From Epithemia pelagica (Eukaryota; Bacillariophyta; Bacillariophyceae; Surirellales; Surirellaceae), in assembly GCA_946965045.2 (NCBI GenBank), contig OX337238.1:2852001-2916000 (forward strand): a DNA stretch of 64,000 nt. Reading direction: 5' to 3'. The notes beneath the pieces were generated by a model. That model had not been told where the DNA came from. It saw nothing but the letters and a program-made list of their open reading frames with translations, and ran no database searches. The stretch's first letter is position 1; the number at the start of each line of letters is the position of its first letter. Shown one piece after another: positions 10,361-21,269 of the stretch. The translations under genes and the position numbers were made by a program.

Positions 10361-10726
10361 TCACAGGAGGAACAAGCCATGACGACGTTGTAGTCGCTCC
10401 AACTCCTGAGCAAGTTCTTGACGTTGCTCCTGAAGAGCCGAAAGATTCTGAAGCCTGTCTCGGAGGACAATTCGTTGTTCACGGAGTTGCTTCTTGGTTT
10501 TACGCATCGATTCCTTATCCTGCTTGGATCCAATACCAGAGTTGAGAAGAAAGTTAAGGTTATTGATTTCCTCTTGAACCATTTTAAGCTTCTTGGACGT
10601 CTTGTGTAACGCTGTAATTTGATTCTCCAAGACTTCCATCTGTTCTTGAATATCTTGGACGATTCCGAGAGTGACGTCTTCATCAAGGAGAAGAGTAGCG
10701 CTGTTGTTGGAGCGAGTAGAGAGCAT
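10361..10726 (-). CDS. Small coiled-coil protein, copy a
   Basis: A 121-residue open frame that is a single long amphipathic helix from about residue 25 to 117, rich in Glu, Gln, Lys and Leu (for example QRQELAQELERLQRRH near the end), with a short break around GIGSKQD. It converges on the AdhE relic. A second copy at 54856-55221 differs at only about seven residues and is also fully open, while the neighbouring AdhE copies have decayed differently. This suggests the frame is still under selection. It could be a complete small protein or a piece of a larger coiled-coil gene. I do not recognise the family. Confidence 0.6.
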   Translation of the reverse strand: MLSTRSNNSATLLLDEDVTLGIVQDIQEQMEVLENQITALHKTSKKLKMVQEEINNLNFLLNSGIGSKQDKESMRKTKKQLREQRIVLRDRLQNLSALQEQRQELAQELERLQRRHGLFLL

Positions 10727-11013
10727 GTTTATCGGGTTTGTTGGTTGAAGCTGGATGCTGTAGAAAGGTTTGGGTTTCTTGTTTTGTGACTACAGATTCA
10801 AACCGGAATGAAGAAAGGCGAATCGTGGTTCCGAATGCGAATCACGACTGGAACTGGTGGTGGGGAAGTGGGGCTCTGTTTGTAACTGGTCAGCGTAGAT
10901 TTCGTCTGTCCGGTAGCCGTCCGACTTCCGCGACCACCAGATCGCGGGCCCCGTCCGTAGGACGTTGCCTCTAAGGATAAGATCAGTCACCTAGCTAGAG
11001 TATAGTTCCTAGC
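10727..11013. other. Spacer before the M-family copy
   Basis: A short spacer between the divergently read coiled-coil ORF and the end of M copy a, shared with 55,222-55,498. It carries pieces such as GAATCGTGGTTCCGAATGCG in both copies. I see no gene in it. Confidence 0.5.
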
Positions 11014-12691
11014 TTAGTGGAGAAGAGAAGGTTCCGAGCCTTGGTATTCCCAAACTCCTTGCGACTCTACTTGCAACAAGTGTTGTTGCAAATGGTCCTG
11101 TTGGTGAGCCTTATTATTGTTCCACAACACAGGGATGGAGGAATGCATTGGTACGAGCACAACCATCCGCCCACGATTCCTGTGCTGCCAGTTTCTCCAG
11201 GACCAAACGTTGGTCCCCGAAACCGTCCCAACAACAACAACAAGACAAAGTAACATGACCAGCACGGCTGATATCCATTGCGAATTTCTCTCGAGACTGG
11301 CGTCGTCGTTGAGAATGGACCGACGGACCGCATCACGATGATGACGACGACAAGAATCCAGCCATGCTCGGCCTGTTCTTTGGTAGAGAATCCTCCACAT
11401 GGTCCAAACTTCATACGACAGGCACTGGCAAATTGTCACATAAAATCCATGCCTCAATTCGTGTTTGATCCAGAGACGAATCGTGATATAACAATAGTCG
11501 TACCATGCCAACTCCTTCATGCCAATTGGTGCTTCTGGAATATGACACTTTACTTTCTCCTCGTCCTCGTTGCGGATGCATTTTTGGGAGAGACAATGGT
11601 TCAACACGCATTGCATGTCGTTGGTGTTTTGACAGAGTTGATCGACACGACGTGTCTGTTCCAAAATCTCCTGGTGAAACCGCGATTCCAAAGAATAAGC
11701 CTCCGAAACGTCGTCATGGAGGTCATCCTTGGCTTGTATTCGTGAAACTGTCGATCCAGCACCGCTCTTCATGGTTGGAACGGGGGATTCTTTCCTTCCA
11801 TTTGGACTTTGGTCCTCCACCACGAACTTTGAAACGTCTTGTTGTTCCAGATCCACGTCCCAGGAAGTGGAGTGTGTCGTGTCTCCGGCATCGGACGACG
11901 ACAAGACAAGGGACGGGGGAGACTCCCAGTCAATTCATTCCTCTTCATCTCGATCCGAATCAAAGACAATACATTCTTCTTCATCACGATCCGAATCAAA
12001 GACAATGCACTCTTCCTCATCATTATTATCTTTTGCAGTGTGGTTGTTCCTGTTTGGGTGACAAGGGGACACTGCCAAAGAAGAATGCGGACTCCAGACA
12101 TTGGTCATCCAGAATAAGGGCGTTCCCACAGGATTATTGTCCTCGTCATGAGAATCAGCAGCAGCATTCTTTCCACGACCAAAGGTGTGGTCGTCCCCCA
12201 ACAGAGGAGCTGACTGATGTCGTAGCAGCCGGCGTGGCAGGACCAAGCCGGTAGTTTCCGAATCGTTGTTCTCCTTCTTGTGAATCTGGGCCAGAAAAGG
12301 CAAACACGGCACGGACGTTTGTGTACCATGCCTCGTACAAACGTCACCACTCGTGTCGCTCGTGTGGAAGAAAGAGTTGTCGTCGTCGTCGTCGTCTTTT
12401 GTGTTTGTTGTTGGGAGTACTATCGCTGCTCCTCCAAATCAATTGGACACGTCGTCGACGAGGACGACGCATGGCAGATGATTGGTAACGACCACCACGA
12501 CAACAACTCCGACAACACTGATCCTCATCCGGTGGTTGCCATTGGTTGTTTCGTGATGATGTTTGTTGTTGTTGTTGTTGGAGCAAGACGACACTTTGGG
12601 TCCAGGCCTGCCACAAGTTGTAAAAGGCGACATTGTCATCCTGATTGGGCTCCACCACTGCCACGGCAGAACCCTGCGAGGAGGATGTCAT
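11014..12691 (-). pseudogene. M-family membrane protein, copy a, split by a stop
   Basis: Minus-strand gene closely related to the copy at 55499-56914. The part 11935-12312 encodes the LAQIHKKE region and the acidic repeats; a TGA at 11935-11937 stands where the other copy has TGC (Cys). From 11904 the same frame continues through the helix-rich region, the WIKHELRHGFYVTICQCL motif and the hydrophobic stretch AVLVMLLCLVVVVGTVSG to the shared end SLLH. Upstream, an ATG at 12689-12691 opens a frame (MTSSSQGSAVAVVEPNQ, then poly-Gln) that could be an N-terminal exon, but its frame differs from the body, so an intron or a frameshift is needed. Probably a recent pseudogene. Confidence 0.6.
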
Positions 12692-13966
12692 GGTAGATTC
12701 AACACACACCCAAACAGAAATGAGGATGCGTCTTGGAAGTTGGAAGGAACCCTTGCCTTTGTACAGTCGGAATCACAGTCATACACTCCCTCTTATACAG
12801 TTTCTCGTCTGTGGATCGGTCCATCTCCAGCATCTCATCCTCTCATCATCGGTTGGCATCCGAGTCCCGAGTCCCAGAAGTACTTTCGCGACCATACTCG
12901 CACCTTTCTATCCATCCGATCCCGTCTCAGACGCCCGCGACTCCATACACCCAAAAAAGAATCCCCATCGCGCGCGCATCTGATCGAGATCCTGGTCGTC
13001 TTTGGTTGGCAGAATCACCATGACGACCTACAACGACAACGACAAAACAACGGCCAACACACATTGGCACACGTTTCCAGTGTGTTGGTTGTGTCAAGAA
13101 TGATGATGATAATAATAATAATAAAAATGATCGAGTGACGGTGTGATTCTTCCAGACACACTCAATCGGTGCATCCTTCACAGTGTACCTTACTAGGTAG
13201 AACGAGCGATGATGAGGCTCATGACATTGATATCGAGACCAAACGACAGAAAGAAGAAGACTCTTGATGCCAACCACAAGTCCAGCCGTTGAAGCGTTTA
13301 ATGCTTCATTGTGATGGTCTTTATCATCATACCGAAAGAGAACAAAAAAGTCTCTCACTTTTTCTCCGACAACGCAATGTTAACCTGCATAGTGCAAGCC
13401 CGTGTGGAAGAAGAAGAGAACAACAGAGGACCCAGAAATCGGCCTGAGATAAATCATTGGTGGAAACGCACGAGATGCTTTGTTGTGATGGTCTTCAAGA
13501 TTGGGGAAAGAGTCCTGGTCCCTTTATTATGGGTATTTGCCCTGTGGTGTTTGTGCCTGTTGCATTTATTATTGTTCTTGTCGCTTCCCTACGTACGGTG
13601 GGTGATTTTCCTATCGTGGGTGCCAATTTCAATTGATCTCGATAGAATGGCTTCTAGCATCGTTGCATCTTCTTCGCGTTTGCCAGTGTGGGACAACCAT
13701 GTGTGATCAATGATTGGATTGGAACCAATGAATTTGGTCCGCTTCGTTGTGCATGGACGATGAACTAGCGCTTGACTGCGATCCTGATGTCTTGTGCAAA
13801 ACAGCCCGGAAAACTCTGAAAAGGGCCTCAAGACTGCAACGGACAAGTACTGCTACCGAGATACAGTGGTAAAGGGGTTCTAGTGAGGCTACGCTTTTTT
13901 CGAAATGGGATTGTCAGCGTGTTCGTGGAATCTCTGGATTTGTGCGAAAGTAGTTGTTTTCGTTGA
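12692..13966. other. Spacer between M copy a and K4
   Basis: The first third carries the conserved spacer tract with GGCATCCGAGTCCCGAGTCC and, near 13,010-13,140, the TTTCCAGTGTGTTGGTTGTG block with a short AAT microsatellite. From about 13,200 it matches the spacer before K13 (57,085 on), including the GAAAGAGAACAAAAAAGTCTC block. No gene is supported. Confidence 0.5.
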
Positions 13967-14060
13967 GGATGGTTTTGGAACCGTCCATCTGTCCAAGGTC
14001 ATCCATCCGATGAATAAAAGAAGGATGGTTTTGGACGTGTTCATCTGTCCAAGGCCATCT
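13967..14060 (+). promoter_or_regulatory. Tandem hairpin modules upstream of K4
   Basis: Two copies, 13967-14004 and 14023-14060, spaced 56 bp start to start. The first has GGAA in place of GGAC at the stem base and the second ends CCATCT, so both stems are slightly weakened compared with K1. The second ends 166 nt before the first K4 ATG, closer than usual because of a deletion next to the start. Confidence 0.55.
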
Positions 14061-14226
14061 GTCCATCCGAGGATGCCATGATTGAAATCGCCGCCGTGGA
14101 GGTGCGTCCATCGTTGCTGCCGTCTTTCGTTCCGGTTTTGGTGTAAAAGGTCCAGAATATTCAGTCCATCTCGTTTGAAGTCCATTTTCGAATTTTTTGA
14201 GGAGAAAGACGAAGCTCTGAGTGACG

Positions 14227-15432
14227 ATGGAACTGCAACAGCAAGCAAAGCAATCCGGACTTCGCTTTGTGGACAGTGACAACAACAGTCTTGCGCCTCA
14301 TTGGAATACCAATGACTGGCCTCCCCTTTTAGGTGGGTGGCGTCAGTATCATGCTTCAGTCGTGCTTGACCATCCCGAACAGGATGACAGGACACAGACG
14401 GTTGTTGTTTTGGGAGGACGCAAACAAAATCAAGGTTATACCAACTCAGTGGTGTTGTTGAGATTGTCAGATGACAGTAAGCAATGGCGGGAAGGACCGC
14501 CACTGAACGACAAGAGAGGCTTTCATGCTTCGGTGGTTTGTAACGGAGGAGTCTATGTGATCGGAGGATGGAAAGGAAGTTCACACTTGGATAGTATCGA
14601 ACGGATCGATGTTGCAAATTTGTGTTCCGAATCAATGGAAAGCTCTACCAGCAACCAATGGACGACCCTGACATGTCGATTGTCAACGAGGAGAAATGGA
14701 TGTTCGGCTGATGCCGTCCAAAATCGCTATATTGTCGTGATTGGTGGATCCAACGGATACTGTTTGTCGTCGGTTGATATTGTTGATACAGCTGTGCCAA
14801 GCAACCACAATGTGATTGTGGGACCATCCATGTCAGTTCCTCGGTCTGGCTGTGCTAGCGCTGTCGTTGGTGACCGCATTTTTGTCGTTGGAGGCTACAA
14901 TTGGCACAATGGAGAAGATCTCAAATCAGTGGAGTACTTGGAGATTCATAATCCTTCAGGCAATGAGACAATGAACACAGCAGGTGCAGTGTTTCCATCC
15001 TCATGCCGTTGGACACGTCATGACCAACTCAATCTTTCCATGCGACGGTGTGATCATGCAGTTGTAGCTATTGGATCATGTCTGATTGTTATGGGAGATT
15101 TCTTAGCCCGGATCAATGCTGAGGTCTTGGATACTCGACGAAACACAGTGTGGAGCTTTCCCCAATCAACAGGGTCACGTTATTTATGCAGTGCTGTGGT
15201 TCACTCGAGGGGAATTGCTGTGATTGGTGGAGATGACAATGCTTCTTGTGCGACACTATCGTTGTTTGACAAGAATACGTGGTGTTTTCGTCGACTCATT
15301 GAGCAGGTGCCAAGTACAATCTTTGGGACAAGCAGAGACTCACTGCGATCTGCTCAAGGGTGTACTACAGTATTGAATGAGTCTCATGAGCGCTCTAAGA
15401 AGATGTCATCAACTGGCAAAACTGAGACGTAG
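14227..15432 (+). CDS. Kelch-repeat protein K4
   Basis: 401 residues from the ATG at 14227. About 35 bp that lie just before the start in K2 are deleted here, so the usual first ATG is GTG (14221) and the second ATG two codons later becomes the first usable one. Distinctive loops are KGSSHLDS in blade 2, YNWHNGED in blade 4 and FLARINAEV in blade 5. The second glycine of the blade-5 pair is Asp (VMGDFL), while blade 6 has a full Gly-Gly (VIGGDDN). Its last 270 bp and 3' flank are nearly identical to those of K6, whereas the blade-3 tract matches K2. Confidence 0.8.
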   Translation: MELQQQAKQSGLRFVDSDNNSLAPHWNTNDWPPLLGGWRQYHASVVLDHPEQDDRTQTVVVLGGRKQNQGYTNSVVLLRLSDDSKQWREGPPLNDKRGFHASVVCNGGVYVIGGWKGSSHLDSIERIDVANLCSESMESSTSNQWTTLTCRLSTRRNGCSADAVQNRYIVVIGGSNGYCLSSVDIVDTAVPSNHNVIVGPSMSVPRSGCASAVVGDRIFVVGGYNWHNGEDLKSVEYLEIHNPSGNETMNTAGAVFPSSCRWTRHDQLNLSMRRCDHAVVAIGSCLIVMGDFLARINAEVLDTRRNTVWSFPQSTGSRYLCSAVVHSRGIAVIGGDDNASCATLSLFDKNTWCFRRLIEQVPSTIFGTSRDSLRSAQGCTTVLNESHERSKKMSSTGKTET

Positions 15433-15607
15433 AAAGTGTCAATTCTAAAAAAAATCTTAGGACTAAAACGCAGTCATGAGAATGATTACTGCGAATCGAA
15501 GTGCTTGCTGTCCTTCCTGAGAACAATATGCGTTTACAAACATGCTGGGAGAAATGTACATCACGTTGTGTAACATAAACGAACAACAGCAAACATATAG
15601 TTACAAC

Positions 15608-16189
15608 TCAAAAGTAATCACTTTGTGTTGTTGGTACGATCTTTTGTAACCCAAGGAACGATCCATGCGGGCTGGTTATAGCACAAGCGCAAGAAACAAC
15701 AGTCGGTCTGCTCTTGGGTAGAACATCCTCTCCTTGTTCGATAGTGTTCTCGTTTGGGCGACAAGGGGACGAAACAGACACTGCGGGAGAAATGGGATTC
15801 CAGACATTGGTCAACCACAATAAGGGCCTTCCCACAAGATCACTATCATCGTGAGCTCCAGCATCCTTTCCACGACGACGACAAGTATGGTGGTCCCCAA
15901 ATGGAGGATGCAACTTCGAATCGTCCTCCTTCTTGTGGATCCGGGCCGAAGACAACAACCGTATGGTCGTTTTCATTGCATACCTCGTACCATCATCACC
16001 ACTACTACAACTATCATGGCTGCTGCTGCTGCCGCAAGTCCACCGAATGGATTCAGGTGCCGCCAAGACCGATGATGATAAGGACGATAACGACGACAAT
16101 GAGGAGGAATACGAATCCAATCGTTGATGGTTGCGAGTGATGGAAGACAACAAGACGGTTGCTACGTTGGAAACGATCGTTGGTGTCAC
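15608..16189 (-). pseudogene. M-family copy c, internal deletion
   Basis: The Ser-rich start (TRNHQRLDSYSSSLSSLSS) and the region up to RPNENTIEQGE are kept. They are then fused directly to a tail reading DVLPKSRPTVVSCACAI and ending QSDYF, so the acidic repeats, the helix-rich part and the membrane segment are gone. The frame is open over 193 codons, but its apparent first codon is GTG, so the real start must lie further upstream. It is convergent with K4, whose stop is 176 bp away. A near-identical copy lies after K6 at 22658-23239. Confidence 0.6.
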
Positions 16190-17127
16190 GTGATTGTCGT
16201 TGATATTGTTTGGAGGGTCTTGCAGTTGAAGTGGTGGTGGTGGTCCAAGAGACCCACTGCCAACTGCACCATCATTACCCCACTCTGGCCTAACGTGACT
16301 CAGCTCATGGTCCAGGTGGTGGTTGTCCTCTCGAACCTAGGAGTGCGTTTTTTGCTTGTCCACTCTTATTGCGGGTGACACGATCATCTTTCGTAGTAGT
16401 TTGTCTTGATGGTTTGAGAAGAAAGGGGATACCGGGGCATTGCAATGGGTAGCCGTTTGCACCCTTTTCATCAAGTCCAAGGCTTTGTCTTGTTCTTGTT
16501 TCGTCGTTCGACACAAGCGATCGACCTGGACTTGCTGTTGACGTGCCGTCATGTTTCTTCTTCCTGTGTTGGGTGATGGTGTCGTGAACCAGTGTTTGCT
16601 TCGTTTTTCGGTAGGAGTGCTTCTTCTTCTTCTTCTTCTAGTGGTTGTCCGTTCGGGTGGAGATGGGTCGTGAAATTGAGGAGAATGCTTTGGCGTTTGC
16701 TTGCTTCTTTGTTGTTGTTTGTATTGTTCATGAAAGTCCTCTCTCTCTCCTCGTCGTCCTCCTTCGTCTTGTTACCAATGAGGAATGAGGACGCGTGGTA
16801 TAGTGTGCGTGTATTGTCTTGGAAGTTGGGGAAGGAGAACCCTTTGCCTGTTACAGTCCGTACAACAGTCGTACACTCCTTCATATGTGATAGCCCCAGA
16901 CTCCAAGGACTTCACCCAGTCTTGAAGGCTGTTGTACTGGATCGCTCGGTGTGATTTTTGGTCGGACAAGATGGTGGTGGTGGTCCTTTTTCGGAAGGAT
17001 ACGTTGCTTCTCTACTCGATCGAACCGTTCTCACATCGTCCGTGTCGTCGTAGGTGTCTGCTTCCTTTTCGGAAAGGTTGCTGACCTTGTCGAAAGGGTT
17101 ATAAATTATTTGTGTTTGAATCGACAT
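16190..17127 (-). other. Candidate 5' exons of M-family copy c
   Basis: Minus-strand frames here recur upstream of other M copies. One opens with an ATG at 17125-17127 (MSIQTQIIYNPFDKVSNLSE and then KEADTYDD). One at 16549-16884 contains FPNFQDNTRTLYHASSFLIG, an acidic run and HHHPTQEEET. One at 16337-16552 starts MTARQQQVQVDRLCRTT. They lie in different frames, so joining them to the M body would need introns of about 70 bp; some GT and AG dinucleotides fit but I cannot fix the splice sites. The first frame is conserved at 28878-29093, 23236-23439 and 61736-61951. The region 16,290-17,127 is nearly identical to 28,256-29,093. Confidence 0.4.
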
Positions 17128-17672
17128 TCTGAGAGCGACAATGAAATGAGGGGATGACTTTGGGCGCCTCCCTTTCTATTTTGGTCTTACTGGTCATGCT
17201 CTTGTGCTGATTCGAGCGATTCTTCCAGAGTCCCAACCACACATGGACCACAACATCTACCCACAGACGGACAGTCCAAACGTTTGCCTTTTCTTGGATT
17301 CGATCCAGCCGCTGTTAAGTGCTCTTCTCTTTGCTTTGTTTTGTCTTTTTTGTTGTTGTTTGGGGATATCGTTAATTGTTACTACGACTTTCTTGTTCTT
17401 TCCGGAACCAATGTCATGATGGTCTCTCTTTTGTCATCCTCGTCTCTCGTCGTTTCGCCGAGAGTCCTTTTACAGTTCGCGTCACAGTCACACCCTACAG
17501 TGAGTTCTCTACTACTTATCTGATTGGAAGGCATCCGAGTCCCGAGTCCGAAGTACTTTCGCGACTATACTCGAACCTCCGATTCCGATCCCGTCTCAGA
17601 CGCCCGCGACTCCACAAAAAAAGGAGTCCCCGTCTGTCCGAGTCACGGATGTCACGGGCCAACAGCAAAAAG
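17128..17672. other. Divergent spacer, M copy c to K5
   Basis: The spacer runs between the minus-strand M start and the LINE fragment. It includes the GGCATCCGAGTCCCGAGTCC tract and the CGTCTGTCCGAGTCACGG block, both found in every spacer of this type. As the region between divergently read genes it may hold promoters for both directions. No conserved frame is seen. Confidence 0.45.
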
Positions 17673-18378
17673 ACGGAACACCCCTTCAAGAACCGTCCGA
17701 CAACACTGCCATCGCAAAACTTGCATCAACAAGGACGCACAACGAAGCGGCAAGGGCCAAATATTGTAGAGACCCAGACACCGCCACCCATCTCCTCCAC
17801 AACGGAATTTACTTGATCCCTTTCACGGTTGACCACTTGGGGTCAATGGGACACTTTGCCACCCGCCTACTCTTCAATCAAGATCACCCACTGCCCTTCT
17901 CCACCGCCAAACCTCCGGACTGGAATGATCCACACTTCGGAAAATCAACAACTCGAAGCAACCAACACCCAGCAGCATTTGCTCTGTACCAAAACGTCGA
18001 ACACTCGCCAGAGAACATTCTTGCCAAAGCAAACAAACATGTCAAACTCCACTATCCAGAAGCAAACATCTTCACCATGGCCCACTACGCAAAAGCATCC
18101 CTGGCTCATACCATTGTATCGTCCCTAGCAATACACGCCAACAACCAAATTGCAGCAAACAGAGCACACACAACAGTTCAAAGATCGCGCACAACCCAGC
18201 TGGCAAACTTAGCCAGAACAAACTTCGCCCCGGTGACACCACTTTACTCCCCACGGCCTGTTGCAGATTTTCTCTCACCGGGACCGGACGCCCCACTCCT
18301 CTGCTCGCTTACCGCTTAGGAGTTCCCCAATACATAGACCGGTAAAATAAAAACAAAAAAAAAGAGTAAAAAAAAAAG
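17673..18378 (+). mobile_element. 5'-truncated non-LTR retrotransposon tail, copy a
   Basis: A 706-bp insertion absent from the matching spacer at 23,950-23,975. Its open frame (to 18319) contains NEAARAKYC, then LIPFTVDHLGSMGHFATRLL, which is the type of C-terminal block found after the reverse transcriptase domain of non-LTR elements in plants and protists. The RT core itself is missing. After the stop comes a short 3' UTR and an A-rich tail (AATAAAAACAAAAAAAAAAG and more As). AAAAAG flanks the left end and is repeated at the right end, a possible target duplication. An identical copy is at 29640-30345. Confidence 0.65.
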
Positions 18379-19366
18379 TCCAATCACCATGACGACCTAC
18401 CGACAAAACGACGGCCCACACACATTCGCACACGTTTCCAGTGTGTTTGTTGTGTCAAGAATGATGATGATGATCGAGTGATGGCGGCAATCCTCCAGAC
18501 ACACTCACTCACTCCGATGAACAGCACTCTCCAACCGGCATGACGGATGATTTGCGCAGAGAATGTTTCTTTTTGGGGAGGATGACGACGACAAGGTCCG
18601 TGGTGGTCTATGTATAAAGATCGTTGGCAAAAACACACAGACAGACAGGAATGGGGGAGCTGGTGGAGCATTCGACAGGATGCCGCCGTCCTCGTTGCTG
18701 AATTTCGCGGGTCCTTTTTGGGCCACTATATAATACATGAGGATGATACCCAGCCCGAAACGCCGCCATGGAGCTCTACACCAGTCATCCTCGAACCAAA
18801 CCAAAATAAAACAAAACCATGGAGCCGCATTCACAACCACCACAACAACAAGGACGAGGACTACACAATGCTGCGACAAACTGGAGCAAGAAACTAGCAT
18901 TCTACCATAACCATTGGCACTGTTTCGCAACGACTTGTTGAGTTGCGACACTGCTCGTGCCACACAGTGAGGAGAGAACGAGCGATGATGAGGCTAATGA
19001 TTGAACCATGAGCTCACAAAGAAGAGCGAACCAAAGTCGCTGTCTCAACGTGGAAGCTCCTAGCATTTGTTGCACCTTCGCGTTTGCCAGTGTGGGACAA
19101 CCGTGTGTGATCGATGATTGGATTGGAACCTATGGATTTGGCCCATTTCGTTGCGCATGGAGGAGGATAGAGCGTTTGGCTGTGATGCTGATGTATTGTA
19201 CAAACAGCCAGAAGGAATTTGAAAAGTGCCTCAAGACTGTAACGGACAAGTACTGCTAACTTACCAATATACAGTGGCAAAGGGGTTCCAGTGAGGCCAC
19301 GCGTTCTTCTAAATGGTCAGTGTATTCGTGGAATCTCTGGATTTATGCCGAAGCAGTTATTTTCGT
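18379..19366. other. Spacer upstream of K5
   Basis: Same spacer type as before K1, K8 and K14: the GACGACCTACCGACAAAACG block, a TATGTATAAAGATCG motif near 18,610, the TATATAA at 18727-18733 and the tract GTGGGACAACCGTGTGTGAT. Small frames at 18505-18963 (minus) and 18610-18897 (plus) are open in several copies but overlap each other and are probably by-products of sequence conservation. No gene called. Confidence 0.5.
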
Positions 19367-19460
19367 GGATGGTTTTGGACCCGTTCATCTGTCCAAGGTC
19401 ATCCATCCGATGACTCAAAGAAGGATGGTTTTGGACGTGTTCATCTGTCCAAGGCCATCC
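19367..19460 (+). promoter_or_regulatory. Tandem hairpin modules upstream of K5
   Basis: Two copies, 19367-19404 and 19423-19460, identical in sequence and spacing to those before K1. The second ends 200 nt before the K5 ATG. Confidence 0.65.
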
Positions 19461-19660
19461 ATCCGAGGATATACGACCATGATTCAAATCGCCGCGTAGA
19501 GGTGCGTCCGTCGTTGCTGCCGTCTTTGGTTCCTGCTTTGGTGTGAAAGGTCCAAAATATTCAGTCCATTTTGTTCGGAGTCCATTTTCGTATTTTTTTG
19601 AGGAGAAAGACGAAACTCTGAGGTCCATTCCTTGGTGTTGTCATAAAATCTGCAAGTATC

Positions 19661-20872
19661 ATGACGACTACACAGCAACAGCATGCAAACCAATCTGGGC
19701 TTGCCTTTCTCAACATTAATAATAACAGTAACGAGCCACATTGGAATACCAGTGACTGGCCAACCCTTTTGGGTGGGTGGCGTCGGTGGCATGTATCGGC
19801 TGTGCTCGACCATCCCGACCAGGATAACACTGCACAGACGGTTGTAGTTTTGGGAGGAGACAAACAAGGTCAAGGCTTTACCAACTCAGTTCTGCTGATG
19901 AATCTGGCAGAAAAAACTAAGCAATGGCGCGAAGGACCGCCATTAAACCGCAACCGAGCCTATCATGCTGCGGTGATTTGTAACGGAGGAGTTTACGTTA
20001 TCGGAGGACACAATGGAAGTTCACGTTTGGATAGTATCGAACGGATTGCTGTCGAAAATTTGTGTTCCGAATCCAAGGAAAGTTCTACCAGCAACCAATG
20101 GACGACTGTGACTTGTCGATTGTCGACCGCAAGAGATAAATGTTCGGCTGTTGCCGTGCACAATCGCTATATTGTTGTGATTGGTGGATACAACGGAGAC
20201 CCTTTGTCGACGGTTGATATAATCGATACAGGTATGGCATGCAACCACACTGCGATTGTGGGACCATTCATGTCACTGCCTCGGTCTGGTTGTGCTAGCG
20301 CTGTCATTGGTAATCGTATTTTGGTTGTTGGAGGCTACAATAGGTATAATGCAGAAGTGCTCCATTCAGTGGAGTACTTGGAGATTCAAGATCATTCAGG
20401 GATCGAGACAATGAACACAGCAAGTGCAGTGTTTCCATCCTCATGCCGTTGGACACGTCATGACCAAATCAATCTTTCCATGCGACGGTGTGATCATGGA
20501 GTTGTAGCTGTTGGATCATGCTTGATTGTTATGGGAGGTTTCTCAGCACCGGACACTGTTGAAGTCTTGGATACTCGCCGAAACACACTTTCGACCTTAC
20601 CCCAATTAACAGGGTCACGTTATTCATGCAGTGCTGTGGTTCACTCGAGGGGAATTGCTGTGATTAGTGGATATGACGATACTTCTTGTGCGACACTATC
20701 GTTGGTTGACAAAAATACGTGGTGTTTTCGTCGACTCATTGAGCAGGTGCCGAGTACAATCTTTGGGTCAAGAACAGACTCACTGCGATCTTCTCCAGGG
20801 CCTACTACATCATGGAAGGAGTCCGGTGAGCGCCGTAAGAAGAAGTTATCAACTGGGAAAACTGAGACGTAA
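19661..20872 (+). CDS. Kelch-repeat protein K5
   Basis: 403 residues. The first two blades are almost the same as in K1 and K8. Blade 3 has YNGDPLSTVDIIDTGMACN, blade 4 YNRYNAEVLHSVEY, and blade 5 the loop FSAPDTVEV preceded by MRRCDHGVVAV. The last 80 residues again match K1 and K8. The glycine pairs of blades 1 to 5 are kept and blade 6 has SG. It sits only 397 bp before K6, the shortest gap between Kelch genes in the window, because the M gene and most of the next promoter have been lost. Confidence 0.85.
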   Translation: MTTTQQQHANQSGLAFLNINNNSNEPHWNTSDWPTLLGGWRRWHVSAVLDHPDQDNTAQTVVVLGGDKQGQGFTNSVLLMNLAEKTKQWREGPPLNRNRAYHAAVICNGGVYVIGGHNGSSRLDSIERIAVENLCSESKESSTSNQWTTVTCRLSTARDKCSAVAVHNRYIVVIGGYNGDPLSTVDIIDTGMACNHTAIVGPFMSLPRSGCASAVIGNRILVVGGYNRYNAEVLHSVEYLEIQDHSGIETMNTASAVFPSSCRWTRHDQINLSMRRCDHGVVAVGSCLIVMGGFSAPDTVEVLDTRRNTLSTLPQLTGSRYSCSAVVHSRGIAVISGYDDTSCATLSLVDKNTWCFRRLIEQVPSTIFGSRTDSLRSSPGPTTSWKESGERRKKKLSTGKTET

Positions 20873-21269
20873 AAAGTGTTAATTGAGAAATATAAATACT
20901 ATGATTTAAACTCAGTCATTTACCAACATTCTGGGAGAAATGCACTCCACGTTGTGTAACACAAACGTGCGAAAGCAAACATAGTTCTAGAGAGCTCACT
21001 TCGAGCAATCACTTCGTGATGTTGCTACGATCCTGTGGCACAAGGAACGATCTGCTTTGTTGGACCCACTGCATTGAAGTGCATTGCAGAAGTCCCCGGA
21101 AAAGATTTTGTGCGTCCGGTCGGTTCTTCTCTAGATCTGATGCGTGTCCGCAGGTTTTGTGAAGGCCACTATATTCAGTCCATTCGTTGATTCCCACATT
21201 CCGTATTTTCTGAGGTTAAGAGGAGAAAGACGAAGACTCCTTGGTGTTGCTATAAAATCTGCAAGTACC
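20873..21269. other. Fused short intergenic region K5-K6
   Basis: The left part (to about 21,170) is the K1/K5/K8 downstream spacer. The right part is the promoter-proximal tract of a K10-like gene (TATTTTCTGAGG, GAGAAAGACGAAG, TATAAAATCTGCAAGTACC). They meet at GGCCACT, a short word also present at the matching places in K1's downstream region and K10's upstream region. The hairpin module, normally about 200 bp before the ATG, is absent. Confidence 0.6.

Noticed and set aside
18505-18963. 152-codon minus-strand frame (also 30472-30930 and 62626-63084).
   Set aside because: Open in three near-identical spacer copies but disrupted in the K1 and K11 spacers; overlaps plus-strand frames and has no recognisable domain.
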